Counted from the first letter of the stretch, positions 35,990-45,347 are shown. The stretch: 64,000 bases of DNA from Mycobacterium lentiflavum (GCF_022374895.2 NZ_CP092423.2:1364001-1428000); one strand, 5' to 3'. The notes: a model not told the origin generated them from the sequence alone. Numbers and translations: made by a program.

Positions 35990-37739
35990 ATGAGGGAACT
36001 TCTCGACCTGGCAGCAGCCATGGGACCGATGGGAATGCGTGCGCTGCGTTCGGGCCAACTGATGCACCCGCGCGTCGATCTGGTGGATGCCGAGCCCGAC
36101 GTCGACTGTGCCTGGGAGGTGCCCATCCCGGTCAAGGACGGATACACGGTGACTGCGAATATCTTTCGGTCCAAACGTGCGCTTGCGAGCGACGAGGCGG
36201 TTCCGGTCATCATGTGCGCGCATCCCTATGACAACCGCAATATCCCGGCGCTGGGGGCGCACATTCGGTGGGGGGCCGCCCAAGCAGTACCGGTTGATAT
36301 CGCAGGTGGGGCGGCTAAGGTTCTCCAAACTGACGAGCTGGGAGTCACCCGATCCCGATTTCTGGGTGGGCAATGGGTACGCCGTGGTCAATCTCAACCT
36401 TCCCGGCTACGGCGGCAGCCAGGGTCGACCATCGGCGTTCGGTCGAGACCAGGCTGCAGCCTACTTCGATGCCGTCGAGTGGGTTGCCGAGCAGCCGTGG
36501 TGCAGCGGACGGATAGGCCTGTCCGGGGTCAGTTTCCTGGCGATCAGCCAGTACTACGTCGCCGCATGCGCCGCCCGCGGTGGCCGGGCGCCCGAAGGTC
36601 TGAAAGCCATCTCGCCCTGGGAAGGACTCACTGATCCGGCGCGAGATGTCATCCTTCCCGGCGGAGTCAAGGAAAGCGGATTCCCAAGCTTCTGGTGGTT
36701 CATGGAGATTCAGCCAGGCCTGACGGGCAATGCTCAAGACTTCCTCGACGTGGAAGGGAGCCCACCGCTGAAATGGGCAGCAGATCACCCGGTGATCGAC
36801 GACTTCTGGCGCGAAAAGATGCCGTCGTTGGAGGGAATCGAGGTACCGATGCTGGTATGCGGCTCGTTCTCCGACCACGGCATGCACACCGACGGCTCGT
36901 TCCGGGCGTTCCAGCGGGCCTCGGGTCCCAAATGGCTTTATACCCATCGCACCGGCAAATGGACCGCCTACTATTCTGACGAGGTCAAGGCATTGCTCCT
37001 GCAATTTTTTGATAGCTTCGTTAAGGGTCACGGCGACAACGGGTTTCAATCTCGCGCGCCTGTGCGCCTGGAGGTCCGCTCCAGCCGCGATGTTATCCAC
37101 GCCGTCCGAGACGAACAGGCCTGGCCGTTGCCCGCAACGCAATGGACCACCCTGTACCTTGACGGCGGCACGTACACCCTGACCGCAGCTGCGCCCGCCG
37201 CGCATTCGATCGAGCAGGAAGCCGCCAGCGGGCTCTGCCGTTTTGGCCATGTCTTCGCCGAGGACACCGAGATCACCGGCCCCATGACCCTAAATCTCGA
37301 CCTGGAATTGCGTGCCGGGGACCGAGGGCCTGCGCCCACCGACGCGGTCATCTTCGCGGTCGTCGACAAGCTGGACCGCCACGGGCGGCGGGTCCCCTTT
37401 CACGGTTCAGTCGGCAACGACGACGACAGCGTCACTCGCGGTTGCATTTGTGCATCAGCTCGCGAGCTCGACGCGGAGTGTTCCACTCCCTGGCTTCCCG
37501 TCGTAACGCTCTCGCGGCGTTCACCGGTCGCGGTGGGTGAGCGCATACGCCTGTCGATCGCGCTAAGCCCGAGCAGCACCTTCTTCGCGGCAGGGGAACG
37601 TCTCCAACTGTCGGTCTCAGGAAAGGCGATCGCCCAGGCGCCGCCTTACCACAAGGACAATTCACCCAATCGCGGCCGCCATGTCTTACACCTCGGTGGC
37701 AGCGAAGCCGCTCACCTCTTGGTGCCTCGAGTTCCGTAG
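35990..37739 (+). pseudogene. CocE/NonD (X-Pro dipeptidyl-peptidase S15) hydrolase, frameshifted
   Basis: The gene starts at ATG 35990 behind AGGAGG (35975-35980) and reads MRELLDLAAA. It continues to KDGYTVTANIFR and HPYDNRNIPALG in one frame. At a run of six G (36270-36275) the homology moves to another frame, continuing GPPKQYRLISQVGRL to the stop at 37739. Removing one G restores a single frame of about 580 residues. The rest has an S15-type fold with nucleophile region GLSGVSFLA and a C-terminal jelly-roll (LYLDGGTYTL). Either the gene is inactive, the G-run varies in length, or this is a sequencing error. It would hydrolyse an ester or amide substrate. The TetR gene is divergent. Confidence 0.8.
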
Positions 37740-37857
37740 GCGCCAGCTGCCGTGGGTGCAGATCGGTTGCCGCGTCACTTGGTGGCGTGCGACCGTATGC
37801 GACCGGGGCCACTGTCATGGTTCGGATCATCGGCCCCGAATGACTCGACCCGGCTTC

Positions 37858-38346
37858 CTATCGGGGCAGCACGGCCTCGATGGCGGTGATGACCTCGGGG
37901 GCGTCGGGCTCCGTGCGCGGCCGGAACCGCTTGACTACCTCGCCGCCGGGGGAGATCAGGAACTTCTCGAAGTTCCACTGGATGTCGCCCGCCTCTCCGT
38001 CGGCATCGGCGGCCTTGGTCAGCTCGGCGTAAAGCGGGTGGCGCTGATCGCCGTTGACATCGGTCTTTGCCAGCAGTGGGAACGTCACCCCGTATGTCGT
38101 CGAGCAGAACTCCTGGATCTCGTCGGCCGTGCCGGGTTCCTGGCCCATGAACTGGTTGCACGGGACGCCGACGACCGTCAGGCCGCGGCCGCCGTAATCC
38201 TCGGCGAGTTTCTCCAGCGCCGTGTACTGCGGGGTCAGTCCGCATTTGGAGGCCACGTTCACGACCAGCGTTGCGCCGTCTGATAGTTCGGCCAGCGTGG
38301 TCGGGAGGCCGTCGAGGGTGATCAAGGCGATGTCTTTGAGGGTCAC
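37858..38346 (-). CDS. Glutathione peroxidase family thiol peroxidase
   Basis: A 162-residue GPx-fold peroxidase started at GTG 38346 (MTLKDIALIT); longer in-frame readings lack a start signal. Visible: peroxidatic Cys35 in ASKCGLT, Gln69 in NQFMGQEP, and Trp124-Asn125 in WNFEKF, the usual catalytic tetrad. Cys81 in EFCSTTYG is the position of the resolving Cys of thioredoxin-dependent GPx. It would reduce hydroperoxides in the cytosol, probably with thioredoxin since mycobacteria lack glutathione. It stands alone, with a palindrome in its upstream region. Confidence 0.9.
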   Translation of the reverse strand: MTLKDIALITLDGLPTTLAELSDGATLVVNVASKCGLTPQYTALEKLAEDYGGRGLTVVGVPCNQFMGQEPGTADEIQEFCSTTYGVTFPLLAKTDVNGDQRHPLYAELTKAADADGEAGDIQWNFEKFLISPGGEVVKRFRPRTEPDAPEVITAIEAVLPR

Positions 38347-38525
38347 GCCGATGACGCTAACGCTTTTCGCAGGCCGCCGTCGGCTCTTGCCGGCTGGTCT
38401 TGACTGCCCTCCAGCCTCGCGCCGCGCGACTCCGGCCATCGAAAAAGTGGCGTCGGGACATCCCGGGGTAGCCCCGGAAGTGAACTCTGGGTGCAGGCAA
38501 CTGCAAATCACTTCGTAGATGAGAT

Positions 38526-38544
38526 TGATCGGCGTCGCCGATCA
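38526..38544. promoter_or_regulatory. 19-bp palindrome between GPx and EspB-like genes
   Basis: TGATCGGCG-T-CGCCGATCA is a perfect inverted repeat with a one-base centre, lying 86 bp upstream of the EspB-like ATG and 180 bp upstream of the GPx start. Its form suggests an operator. There is no U-tract, so a terminator is less likely. The binding protein is unknown. Confidence 0.5.
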
Positions 38545-38629
38545 GAGTGATCCGCTATTGGCCATTTTTTCAAACACTGTCGGTTGGCAACCTAAGTACA
38601 ACACACCAAGGTAGGAGGGATATTCCGAC

Positions 38630-40147
38630 ATGACACAGTCCCAGACGGTGAACGTAGAATACGAAGAGCTTATGGCCCGGGCCGACGAACTCGAGCAGCC
38701 CCTTCCGGCTATCCCGCCCACCAATCCGGCTGCGCCATGTGCCCTTTCGCTGGCGAACGATGCTGCCGCCCAACTAGCGCTGTCCGCCGAGTCGATGCGC
38801 CTGTATTTAAATGGTTGCGAGAGGGAATGGAAATCGCTGGCCAAATCCCTGAGAAAGGCGGCCAGGGCTTATCAAGAGGCCGACGAAGTCGCCGCGGATT
38901 CCATCAACGGCGAAGGTGGCGGATCGGGCGGAAATGGCCGGCTGTGCGCCTACGACGACCCGGAGGGCGATTCAGGTTGGTCTCCGCCGCCGCCACCGCC
39001 ACCACCTGCGCCCTTCGACTACCCTTACTACGAGGTCAGACAGGCGACGATGGATATCGAAGACGGCGACCAGGGAGCGGCGTTCGGGGCATTCGCCCAT
39101 GACTGGGACAACTTTCAGCGAACATTCCAGGAAGAGGCCTACCGGTTCCGCCCGTTCACTTGCTGGGAAGGTGACGCCCGGACGGCTGTTGAACAAAATT
39201 TCGAGCAACAGCGAGCCTGGATATATTCAATGGTGCAATTGTGCGCCACGCTAAGTAAGCAGGCAATCGGCGTTGTTGACGCTCAGAAAAAGCTGCGGTC
39301 CGACAGCGGTTCGGCGGATGAGGATTCCGACGGAAACTATCTTATTCCTGAACAGCATCCCGGACCCATTGACGTATCGAATTGCGATTATTGGTACAAG
39401 TTCTATGTCGAAGCTGATCCAGAGAGTCTGCACTATGCGATCGCGTGGTATGCAAGAATGCAGAAGCAGTCCGAGGGAGCGTTAAAGCTTTATGTTGCCA
39501 ATGCATCGTTACCTTTACCGCCAGTGAATCCCGGTATGTTCCCGACCGCCTCGGTGTCTGATTTCGATCTCAAAAGCGAGATCTTCGGTGACGGACAGCT
39601 CGAGGACCTACCGCTTGACCTTCCCGGCGACGACAGCCTCGGGGGCCTGACCGGCATGCCTACCCTGCCAGGCCTCGGAATGCCGTCGATGCCCGACGAG
39701 TCGAAGTTGGCCGGTGCCGCAGCGGGGCCGCCGGTCCCCGCCGTCGGGTCAGGTTCACACCCACTGACCGGTTCGGGGGTCAAACCAGCGTCGTTGGGAG
39801 GTGGAGGAATCGGCGTTGTGCCACCGTTAAGGCCGTTGACATCGTCATTCAGCCAGGAACCGTCGCCAGCACCGGCGACGAACGGTTACCCAGGCCTGGG
39901 CCGTGGGGTCCCGGGCGCTGGCGCCGCGTTGGGCGGGGGCGGGATGGGCATGCCGCCAATGGCGCCCAACGGCGCCCACGGGAAAGGCGCCGAAAAGGGC
40001 AAGCGCTTGCAGGACGAGCGTGCGCTCTACACCGAGCGGCGGGCGTGGACCGAGGGAATCATCGGTCGATCGCGGGGCAGGACCTCTCCCGAAAAGGAGA
40101 TCGTAAAACCCCTCGCCTATGCACGCCTTGATGGTCAGGCGGGGTAG
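38630..40147 (+). CDS. EspB-like ESX-secreted protein, orphan
   Basis: A 505-residue protein that begins MTQSQTVNV and keeps EspB landmarks: the export motif YxxxD (Y81-D85) after a helical PE-like segment, a PPE-like helical domain with WxG (W179-G181), a Pro/Gly-rich disordered tail with ALGGGGMGMP, and an end DERALYTERRAWTEGIIG that matches the EspB C-terminus. EspB is secreted by the ESX-1 type VII system and multimerises. A poly-Pro run (119-126) and an extra acidic/aromatic insert (FDYPYYEV) are not in classic EspB. No eccC or other ESX genes are in the window. The middle part (39.2-39.5 kb) is visibly AT-richer than its neighbours. Confidence 0.8.
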   Translation: MTQSQTVNVEYEELMARADELEQPLPAIPPTNPAAPCALSLANDAAAQLALSAESMRLYLNGCEREWKSLAKSLRKAARAYQEADEVAADSINGEGGGSGGNGRLCAYDDPEGDSGWSPPPPPPPPAPFDYPYYEVRQATMDIEDGDQGAAFGAFAHDWDNFQRTFQEEAYRFRPFTCWEGDARTAVEQNFEQQRAWIYSMVQLCATLSKQAIGVVDAQKKLRSDSGSADEDSDGNYLIPEQHPGPIDVSNCDYWYKFYVEADPESLHYAIAWYARMQKQSEGALKLYVANASLPLPPVNPGMFPTASVSDFDLKSEIFGDGQLEDLPLDLPGDDSLGGLTGMPTLPGLGMPSMPDESKLAGAAAGPPVPAVGSGSHPLTGSGVKPASLGGGGIGVVPPLRPLTSSFSQEPSPAPATNGYPGLGRGVPGAGAALGGGGMGMPPMAPNGAHGKGAEKGKRLQDERALYTERRAWTEGIIGRSRGRTSPEKEIVKPLAYARLDGQAG

Positions 40148-40154
40148 CAGCCCT

Positions 40155-41087
40155 TCAGGCAGGGTCGTGCCGCAAGTGGTCAGGCTGGGTGACCCAGCCT
40201 GAGGGCACATCCGTGGTGAGCGCCAAGTGCACAAATCGGCTGATCGCGGCGGTCGGGGCCCGAGCAGGGTTCCATTGCAAGGTGTATGGCACGAATTGGC
40301 TCGGAATCACCGGCCGAATGGTGTCGGTCACCTCCGCCCCGACGATGGATGCAGTCTTGAGAATCCAGCCGACGTCGGGTTGCGTTGTCCATCGACCAGC
40401 AGATAAATCGAAATCGGCGAGTTCAACGGTGGGTGGTGATACGACGGCGGCCTCAAGGGCCTGTCGCTGCGCCAGCGCCCACGCCGGGAAAAGTGTCTCG
40501 CTGTGAATGCCGAGCGTCTCACCCGCCAAGTCGGCCAGTGCGACCGCATCGCGAGTAGCAAGGCGGTGATCGGCCCGCAATCCCACCAGCAAGCGCTCGC
40601 CGCAGAACACCTCTCCTACGACTCCGGGACGGTCCGGCACCAGACCGCAGGTGATCGCGACATCGACTCTGCCCTCAGCGACAGCGCGATCGAGGTCGGT
40701 CAACCACATCCGTCGAACGTCGAGTTCGACCTCGGGCACATCGGCTTGTAGGGCGGTAGCAAGGTGGGGTGCAAGCACCGGCGCAACCGTCGGCGTGATA
40801 CCCAGGCGCACGGTGCCGGCGTCGCCTTGTGTCAACCGGCGCACCGCCGCGGCGGCAGCTGCGACCTCGTCCAGGATGACCTTGGCACGACCGAGCAACT
40901 CGTTTCCCGCGCTTGTCACAGCGACCCGCCGAGTGGTGCGCGTCAACAACGGCGCGCCCATCTCACGCTCCAAACGCTGCACAAGTTCGCTTACCGTCGG
41001 TTGGCCCACGTGCAGCTTTTGAGCAGCACGGCCGAAGTGCAACTCGGTGGCGACTGCCACGAAAGCCTCTAGCTGACGCAGCTCCAC
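40155..41087 (-). CDS. LysR-family transcriptional regulator
   Basis: A 310-residue LysR-type regulator starting at ATG 41087 (MELRQLEAFV). The winged helix-turn-helix is visible at about 1-60 (FGRAAQKLHVGQPTVSELVQ), followed by the LysR effector-binding domain (TVRLGITPTVAPVLAPHLAT). It is tail-to-tail with the EspB-like gene (7 bp apart). The next gene on the same strand upstream is a FAD oxidoreductase whose 3-prime end lies beyond a 144-bp gap. The effector and target genes cannot be read from sequence. Confidence 0.88.
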   Translation of the reverse strand: MELRQLEAFVAVATELHFGRAAQKLHVGQPTVSELVQRLEREMGAPLLTRTTRRVAVTSAGNELLGRAKVILDEVAAAAAAVRRLTQGDAGTVRLGITPTVAPVLAPHLATALQADVPEVELDVRRMWLTDLDRAVAEGRVDVAITCGLVPDRPGVVGEVFCGERLLVGLRADHRLATRDAVALADLAGETLGIHSETLFPAWALAQRQALEAAVVSPPTVELADFDLSAGRWTTQPDVGWILKTASIVGAEVTDTIRPVIPSQFVPYTLQWNPARAPTAAISRFVHLALTTDVPSGWVTQPDHLRHDPA

Positions 41088-41231
41088 GCTCCGATCCTAA
41101 ATGTGTGCGCCGGTCACCGCCCGGTTGACGGCACCGAGGATCACAGCGGTGCGCTGTTCAGATACCACCCGGCTCCCCTCTCAGCTTGAGCCCAGCGGAA
41201 TATCGGCTTCGATGCAACGCAACAGTGATCG

Positions 41232-42806
41232 TCAATGGCTCACTGGGTCACTGCGTCGTGACTTCAGGGCGGCCTGCGCAGCCAGCATCCCTGTCATCAT
41301 GGCTCCGGTGAATCCTCCGGTGCCGCCGTAGCTCGAGGCAAGCCACAACCCAGGTACGGCTGTGGCGACATTTCGGTACGAGCGCAGAGCGCGAAAGGTC
41401 CTGGGCGGCTCTGGTGCGAAACCGTATATCGACCCGCCGGGAGTATTGAGATAGCGGTGCATCGTTGCGGCAGTAGCCATTTCGCGTTGCACGACCGCAC
41501 CGGCGAAACCGGGGAAGTACCTGTCGATCTCGGTCACGATCGCATCGAGCCACTGCTCGCGCTTGGCCCGGCACGCCTGGTCACTCAGGTCCTCCCAATT
41601 GGCGACACTGTCCACGCCGACGACGGAGACAAGGTGCTGGCCTGCCGGATTCAGCCCGCTGTCGACGGCGCCGTAATCGACGATGCCTATCGCGGGCATG
41701 CGGGTTCCGGGCGCGTCAGCCAGGAGTTCAGCCCCGCGTGCATAGTCCGTCAGCGATTCCATCCACTCCGGGATCAGCACTGTCGAGTATTGGGTGAAGC
41801 CCAGCTCGCGGGGTGACACGTTGAGCCCCAAGGCAATTGAAAATAATGAGATCGACGGGCGCCGTCCCTCGTATGGGGCAGCGAACGACTTTCGTGCTTC
41901 CGGTGGGAGGGCTTCGGCGAGTACGGTCGGGGCGGCGTTGCCGAAGACGACTGGTGTGCTGTCGACGACGCGGTCGGCGCCGTGTGCCGCGGTGTGGGCG
42001 ACAGCGGTCACGTGGCCTGCATCGTCGAGGATGATTTCGGTGGCCGTACGGCCCGTGCGCGCTTCGCCGCCCTCGGTCTCGACCACTTCGGCGAGCTTTC
42101 GGCTCAGTGTCGCCGAGCCGCCCTTGATGTACGTGCCGCCGCTGGCAAGATAGCTTCCTTGCGCGACGGCGTAGAACAGCCACCACAGCCGGTCGGCGTC
42201 ATCAGTGTAGTAGCCAAGGTTCGCCGCCAGCGCCAGCTTCGGCCCCTCGTCGTCGCCGAATATGTCGTCGAACACCTCTGAGAGGCTTAGCCGGGCGTCT
42301 CGCAGGAGCGGCCATAACTTGAGGGGGACCACCGGCGCGTGCATGAACCACCACAGGCTGTCGTGCTCCTCACCGACCATCGCTGTCGCGTCCTGGACGG
42401 CCCGCAGTCGCTGGAAGTACCGGCGGAAGGCCGACCGCTGGTGGGGGAACCTGGCGGCTAGCGCCGCTTCGGCGGCATCGAAGCCGTGCGGCAGGACGAA
42501 AGGTGGATCGAACAATCGCCCGCGGACTTCGTAAAACGCGCCGATGGGCACAAAGTCGAGGTCGTCGAGGACGCCGAGCGCCCGCAGAACACGGGCCTTT
42601 GGGTCGTGCGGATCCTGCGGGTCCACCGTCTCGTGCAGCGAAGCTTCGATGTTGAGCATCCCGTGCCGATAGGTCGTTGCCGCCCCGCCCAACTCGGCAT
42701 TGCGTTCAAGGACCAGTACCTTGTGCCCGGCCCTCGCGTACAGCGCGGCCGCGGTAAGCCCGCCGAGACCCGACCCGATGGTGATGGCATCGTAAGAACG
42801 ACTCAT
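41232..42806 (-). CDS. Phytoene-desaturase-like FAD oxidoreductase
   Basis: A 524-residue FAD-dependent amine-oxidase/phytoene-dehydrogenase-type protein. The start is ATG 42806, with GAGGA six bases ahead; a second ATG at 42812 abuts the Shine-Dalgarno. The N-terminus has the dinucleotide-binding motif GSGLGGLTAA and the ERNAELGG segment typical of carotenoid desaturases and all-trans-retinol 13,14-reductase-like enzymes. The C-terminal FAD contact GLWLASSYGGTGGFTGAM is present. The substrate (a carotenoid, retinoid or other polyene) is unknown, since no crt genes are nearby. The 441-bp spacer upstream separates it from a divergent small gene. Confidence 0.85.
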   Translation of the reverse strand: MSRSYDAITIGSGLGGLTAAALYARAGHKVLVLERNAELGGAATTYRHGMLNIEASLHETVDPQDPHDPKARVLRALGVLDDLDFVPIGAFYEVRGRLFDPPFVLPHGFDAAEAALAARFPHQRSAFRRYFQRLRAVQDATAMVGEEHDSLWWFMHAPVVPLKLWPLLRDARLSLSEVFDDIFGDDEGPKLALAANLGYYTDDADRLWWLFYAVAQGSYLASGGTYIKGGSATLSRKLAEVVETEGGEARTGRTATEIILDDAGHVTAVAHTAAHGADRVVDSTPVVFGNAAPTVLAEALPPEARKSFAAPYEGRRPSISLFSIALGLNVSPRELGFTQYSTVLIPEWMESLTDYARGAELLADAPGTRMPAIGIVDYGAVDSGLNPAGQHLVSVVGVDSVANWEDLSDQACRAKREQWLDAIVTEIDRYFPGFAGAVVQREMATAATMHRYLNTPGGSIYGFAPEPPRTFRALRSYRNVATAVPGLWLASSYGGTGGFTGAMMTGMLAAQAALKSRRSDPVSH

Positions 42807-43161
42807 GCGCATTCCTCCAGCAGCTGTTTTCAGGGTCCGAATGCTCGCGGTCGAGATCGAAGCGATGGTCCACGCGTAGTACAGCTCACCTGCACGGTCT
42901 GTTGGCACGCCAGGGCCGAAAGTCATTTTTCTGCAACCAGTTCGGGCTCGGCGGATGGGCTCAAGCTCCCCAACTTCGTTGATTGACCAGTCGCGCATCC
43001 CAGTTGGTGTTGTTCTCACCCGCAACGTCGGTGGTTGTTCACTGACCCGGGAGCGCGGCCCTTCCGCGAGATCGTGCCATCCCAGTCGCAGAAACAAACT
43101 CGCGGCGATCCTCCGCGGCGTCGGTAACCCAACTGCCGGCAAAGTCCAGGCGGGCACATCC
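42807..43161. other. Divergent intergenic region, no gene recognised
   Basis: This is the first part of the 441-bp spacer between the FAD oxidoreductase and the acidic small protein. Open frames here have no start signal and no family similarity I can recognise. The only visible signal is the SigF-like promoter at its right edge (43162-43186). Confidence 0.5.
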
Positions 43162-43186
43162 GTTCACTGTCGCCAGAACTGGGTAA
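43162..43186 (+). promoter_or_regulatory. SigF-like promoter for the acidic small protein
   Basis: GTTC (43162-43165), 15 nt, GGGTAA (43181-43186). This is one mismatch from the mycobacterial SigF pattern GTTT-N15-17-GGGTA and lies 61 bp before the ATG of the small gene. Confidence 0.55.
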
Positions 43187-43247
43187 CCAACGTCCACATT
43201 GCGGGCGTCAGGTTCGCGAGCAAGTCACTAGTCGAAGGCGGGAACGA

Positions 43248-43505
43248 ATGGCTGATCAAGAGGGAAGCCGTTGGGACGTCAGTATCAAGAGCAACGCGGT
43301 TTGCCTTGAGCGCATCTCTGACGACGAAGACCTGGTGTTCGAAGATTCGTTGGAAGCAGATGAGGCCAGGAAGCTGGCCGGCCTCTTGACGAAGTTCGCC
43401 GACAAGCTCGACGAGTCCGACGCAAAAGAGTCCGACAACGAGTCCGACAAAGACTCCGACAAAGACTCCGACAAAGACGAGGACTCCGACGAGTCCGAGG
43501 CCTAG
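43248..43505 (+). CDS. Small acidic protein with Ser-Asp-Lys repeat tail
   Basis: An 85-residue protein from ATG 43248. The first 56 residues look folded (WDVSIKSNAVCLERIS, then EADEARKLAGLLTKFADKLD). The tail is made of repeats of SDKD, SDNE and SDES encoded by a 12-bp tandem repeat. The very acidic tail may be variable in length. The similarity of the head to small uncharacterized mycobacterial stress proteins is an impression, not an identification. A SigF-like promoter precedes it. The function is unknown. Confidence 0.65.
   Translation: MADQEGSRWDVSIKSNAVCLERISDDEDLVFEDSLEADEARKLAGLLTKFADKLDESDAKESDNESDKDSDKDSDKDEDSDESEA
43443..43478 (+). repeat. 12-bp tandem repeat inside the acidic protein gene
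   Basis: Three exact copies of TCCGACAAAGAC (43443-43454, 43455-43466, 43467-43478), flanked by degenerate copies from about 43431 to 43496. Each unit encodes Ser-Asp-Lys-Asp, so the reading frame is preserved if copies are gained or lost. Confidence 0.9.
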
Positions 43506-43562
43506 ATCCGCGGGACCTACCTGTCCTTTCGCCGGCGAAAACGCCGTCGTACGCTCGTTGCG

Positions 43563-44609
43563 ATGCTGGCGAAGTCCGAGATCCGGTTCCTGCGCGTCGG
43601 CGACCGCCGGGTGGCGTTCGACGTACGCGGGGACGGTCCACCACTGGTGGCCCCGGCATGGTGGGTAAGCCATCTCGAACTCGACTGGGAGGGCGACGGC
43701 TTCCGGCGATTCTGGGAAGTCGTCGCCGACGGATACACCCTGGTCCGCTACGACCGCCTCGGCGTCGGCATGTCGGACCGCACGGTCGATGATTCGGACC
43801 TGACCCTGGACGGGGAAGTGGCCATGCTGCGCGCGCTGCTCGACGAGCTGGGGTACGAACGCGTATCGCTGCTGGGCGGATCCTGCGGAAGCTGCACCGC
43901 AATCGCTTATGCCGCAACGTATCCCGAACAGATCGAGCGGTTGGTACTGTACGGGTCCTACGCCAACGGTTCGGCCATCACCACAGCGGAAGTGGGCGAC
44001 GCGATTGTCGCGGCGGTTCGCGCGCATTGGGGACTCGGCTCCCGTCTGCTCAGCAACATGTTCCTCGGCGCAGCCGAATCCGCGGAGCACGAACGCTTTG
44101 CCCGGTTGCAGCGCGAGGCCGCGACCGCCGAGGCCGCCGCGGCGTTGTTGCGCCTCGTCTATCGCCTCGACGTACGGGCCTACCTCCCTCAGGTCAGCGC
44201 TGAAACGCTGGTGGTCCATCGACGTGGCGATCGGGCCGTGCCGCACCGGCTCGGACGCGAGGTCGCGGCCGCGATCCCGGGGGCTGCTTTGACCTCCCTG
44301 CCCGGGAGCGCGCACTTCCCCTGGCACGGTGATGTGGATTCCGTCGCACGCGCATGTCGCGAAGCGCTGGGGCCGCTGGAACCTCTGTCGCAGCCGACTA
44401 CGCGCGAGCCGGAGCCGGACCTGCTCTCCGCCCGTGAACGCGAGATCCTTGCCTGCCTCGCGCGCGGTCTGAACGATCGCGAAATCGCCGAGCAGCTCGT
44501 GCTGAGCCCGCATACGGTGCACCGACACGTCGCGAACATCCGCCGCAAGCTTGGGCGTACCTCACGCGCGGCCGCCGTTGCCGAGGCAGCGCGTCTCGGA
44601 CTTCTCTGA
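43563..44609 (+). CDS. Alpha/beta hydrolase fused to LuxR-type DNA-binding domain
   Basis: A 348-residue protein from ATG 43563. The N-terminal alpha/beta-hydrolase domain has nucleophile elbow GGSCGS (about residue 105), an Asp in VHRRGDRAVP and a His in GSAHFPWHGD, so a Ser-Asp-His triad is plausible. The C-terminal LuxR/GerE helix-turn-helix is complete (SAREREILACLARGLNDREI, then QLVLSPHTVHRHVANIRRKL). Such fusions are thought to sense a small molecule through the hydrolase domain and regulate transcription. It starts 57 bp after the acidic protein gene and is followed by a methyltransferase gene. Confidence 0.88.
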   Translation: MLAKSEIRFLRVGDRRVAFDVRGDGPPLVAPAWWVSHLELDWEGDGFRRFWEVVADGYTLVRYDRLGVGMSDRTVDDSDLTLDGEVAMLRALLDELGYERVSLLGGSCGSCTAIAYAATYPEQIERLVLYGSYANGSAITTAEVGDAIVAAVRAHWGLGSRLLSNMFLGAAESAEHERFARLQREAATAEAAAALLRLVYRLDVRAYLPQVSAETLVVHRRGDRAVPHRLGREVAAAIPGAALTSLPGSAHFPWHGDVDSVARACREALGPLEPLSQPTTREPEPDLLSAREREILACLARGLNDREIAEQLVLSPHTVHRHVANIRRKLGRTSRAAAVAEAARLGLL

Positions 44610-44690
44610 CGTAGCCGAAACGGGCCATTGCTCAAAGATGGCCGCCTTGGGCGATGCGCGCACGCCGGCGCCGCTTCTACGTTAGGCGCC

Positions 44691-45347
44691 ATGACTCAGA
44701 CCGCTACGGAACTGGAAGTGCGCCCGCCGTCCGCGGCCTGGCTGCGGATCATGGCGCTGGTGTACGACCCGTTCGTGTGGGCCGGCGAGCTGGCGGGGAT
44801 GCGGCGCCGGCGGCGCACGCTGGTGAGTGCCGCGCGGGGACGCGTCGTCGAGATCGGTGCGGGGACGGGGCTGAACATCGCGCACTATCCCGACGACATC
44901 GATGATCTGGTGCTCATGGAGCCCGAGCCGGCCATGCGCCGAAAGCTCGCGCGCCGGTTGCAGCGGCATGCCCGTCCGGCGCGGATCGTCAACGCACCCG
45001 CAGAGTGCCTACCGCTGACCGACGAGTCGGTGGATACCGTTGTCTCAACCCTTGTCCTGTGCACCGTCGAGGATCCGGAACGTGCGTTGCGTGAGATCGC
45101 TCGCGTGTTGCGCCCGGGCGGGCAGTTGCTGTTCGTCGAACACGTTCGGGCGAATTCACGGTTGCTTGCGGCCTGGCAGGACTACCTGTTCCGCCCCTGG
45201 CGTGCCTTCGCCGGCGGATGCTGCTGCAACCGCCCCACCGGGGAGCTGATGCGCGCCTGCGGATTTGCGGTCACGGCAGAGGATTTTGTGTGGCGCGGAA
45301 TGCCGCGGATCGTCCATCCGCTCTTGATGGGGCGGGCAACGCGCTAG
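44691..45347 (+). CDS. SAM-dependent methyltransferase (UbiE/Methyltransf_11 type)
   Basis: A 218-residue class I methyltransferase from ATG 44691. Visible: motif I VVEIGAGTGLN (about 52-62), the acidic end of strand 2 (LVLMEPEPAM), motif II-like SVDTVVSTLVLCTV, and RVLRPGGQLLFVEHVR. The C-terminal part CCCNRPTG has three consecutive Cys. No substrate can be assigned; relatives methylate quinones, lipids or small molecules. It lies 81 bp downstream of the LuxR-hydrolase gene in the same direction and may be under its control. Confidence 0.88.
   Translation: MTQTATELEVRPPSAAWLRIMALVYDPFVWAGELAGMRRRRRTLVSAARGRVVEIGAGTGLNIAHYPDDIDDLVLMEPEPAMRRKLARRLQRHARPARIVNAPAECLPLTDESVDTVVSTLVLCTVEDPERALREIARVLRPGGQLLFVEHVRANSRLLAAWQDYLFRPWRAFAGGCCCNRPTGELMRACGFAVTAEDFVWRGMPRIVHPLLMGRATR

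Noticed and set aside
42807..43157. N-terminal extension of the FAD oxidoreductase by about 117 residues
   Set aside because: No homology to desaturases. The FAD-binding motif begins 12 residues after the ATG at 42806, which has a good Shine-Dalgarno.
43431..43496. Tandem repeat considered as a CRISPR or intergenic satellite
   Set aside because: Units are 12 bp without spacers and lie inside a coding frame.
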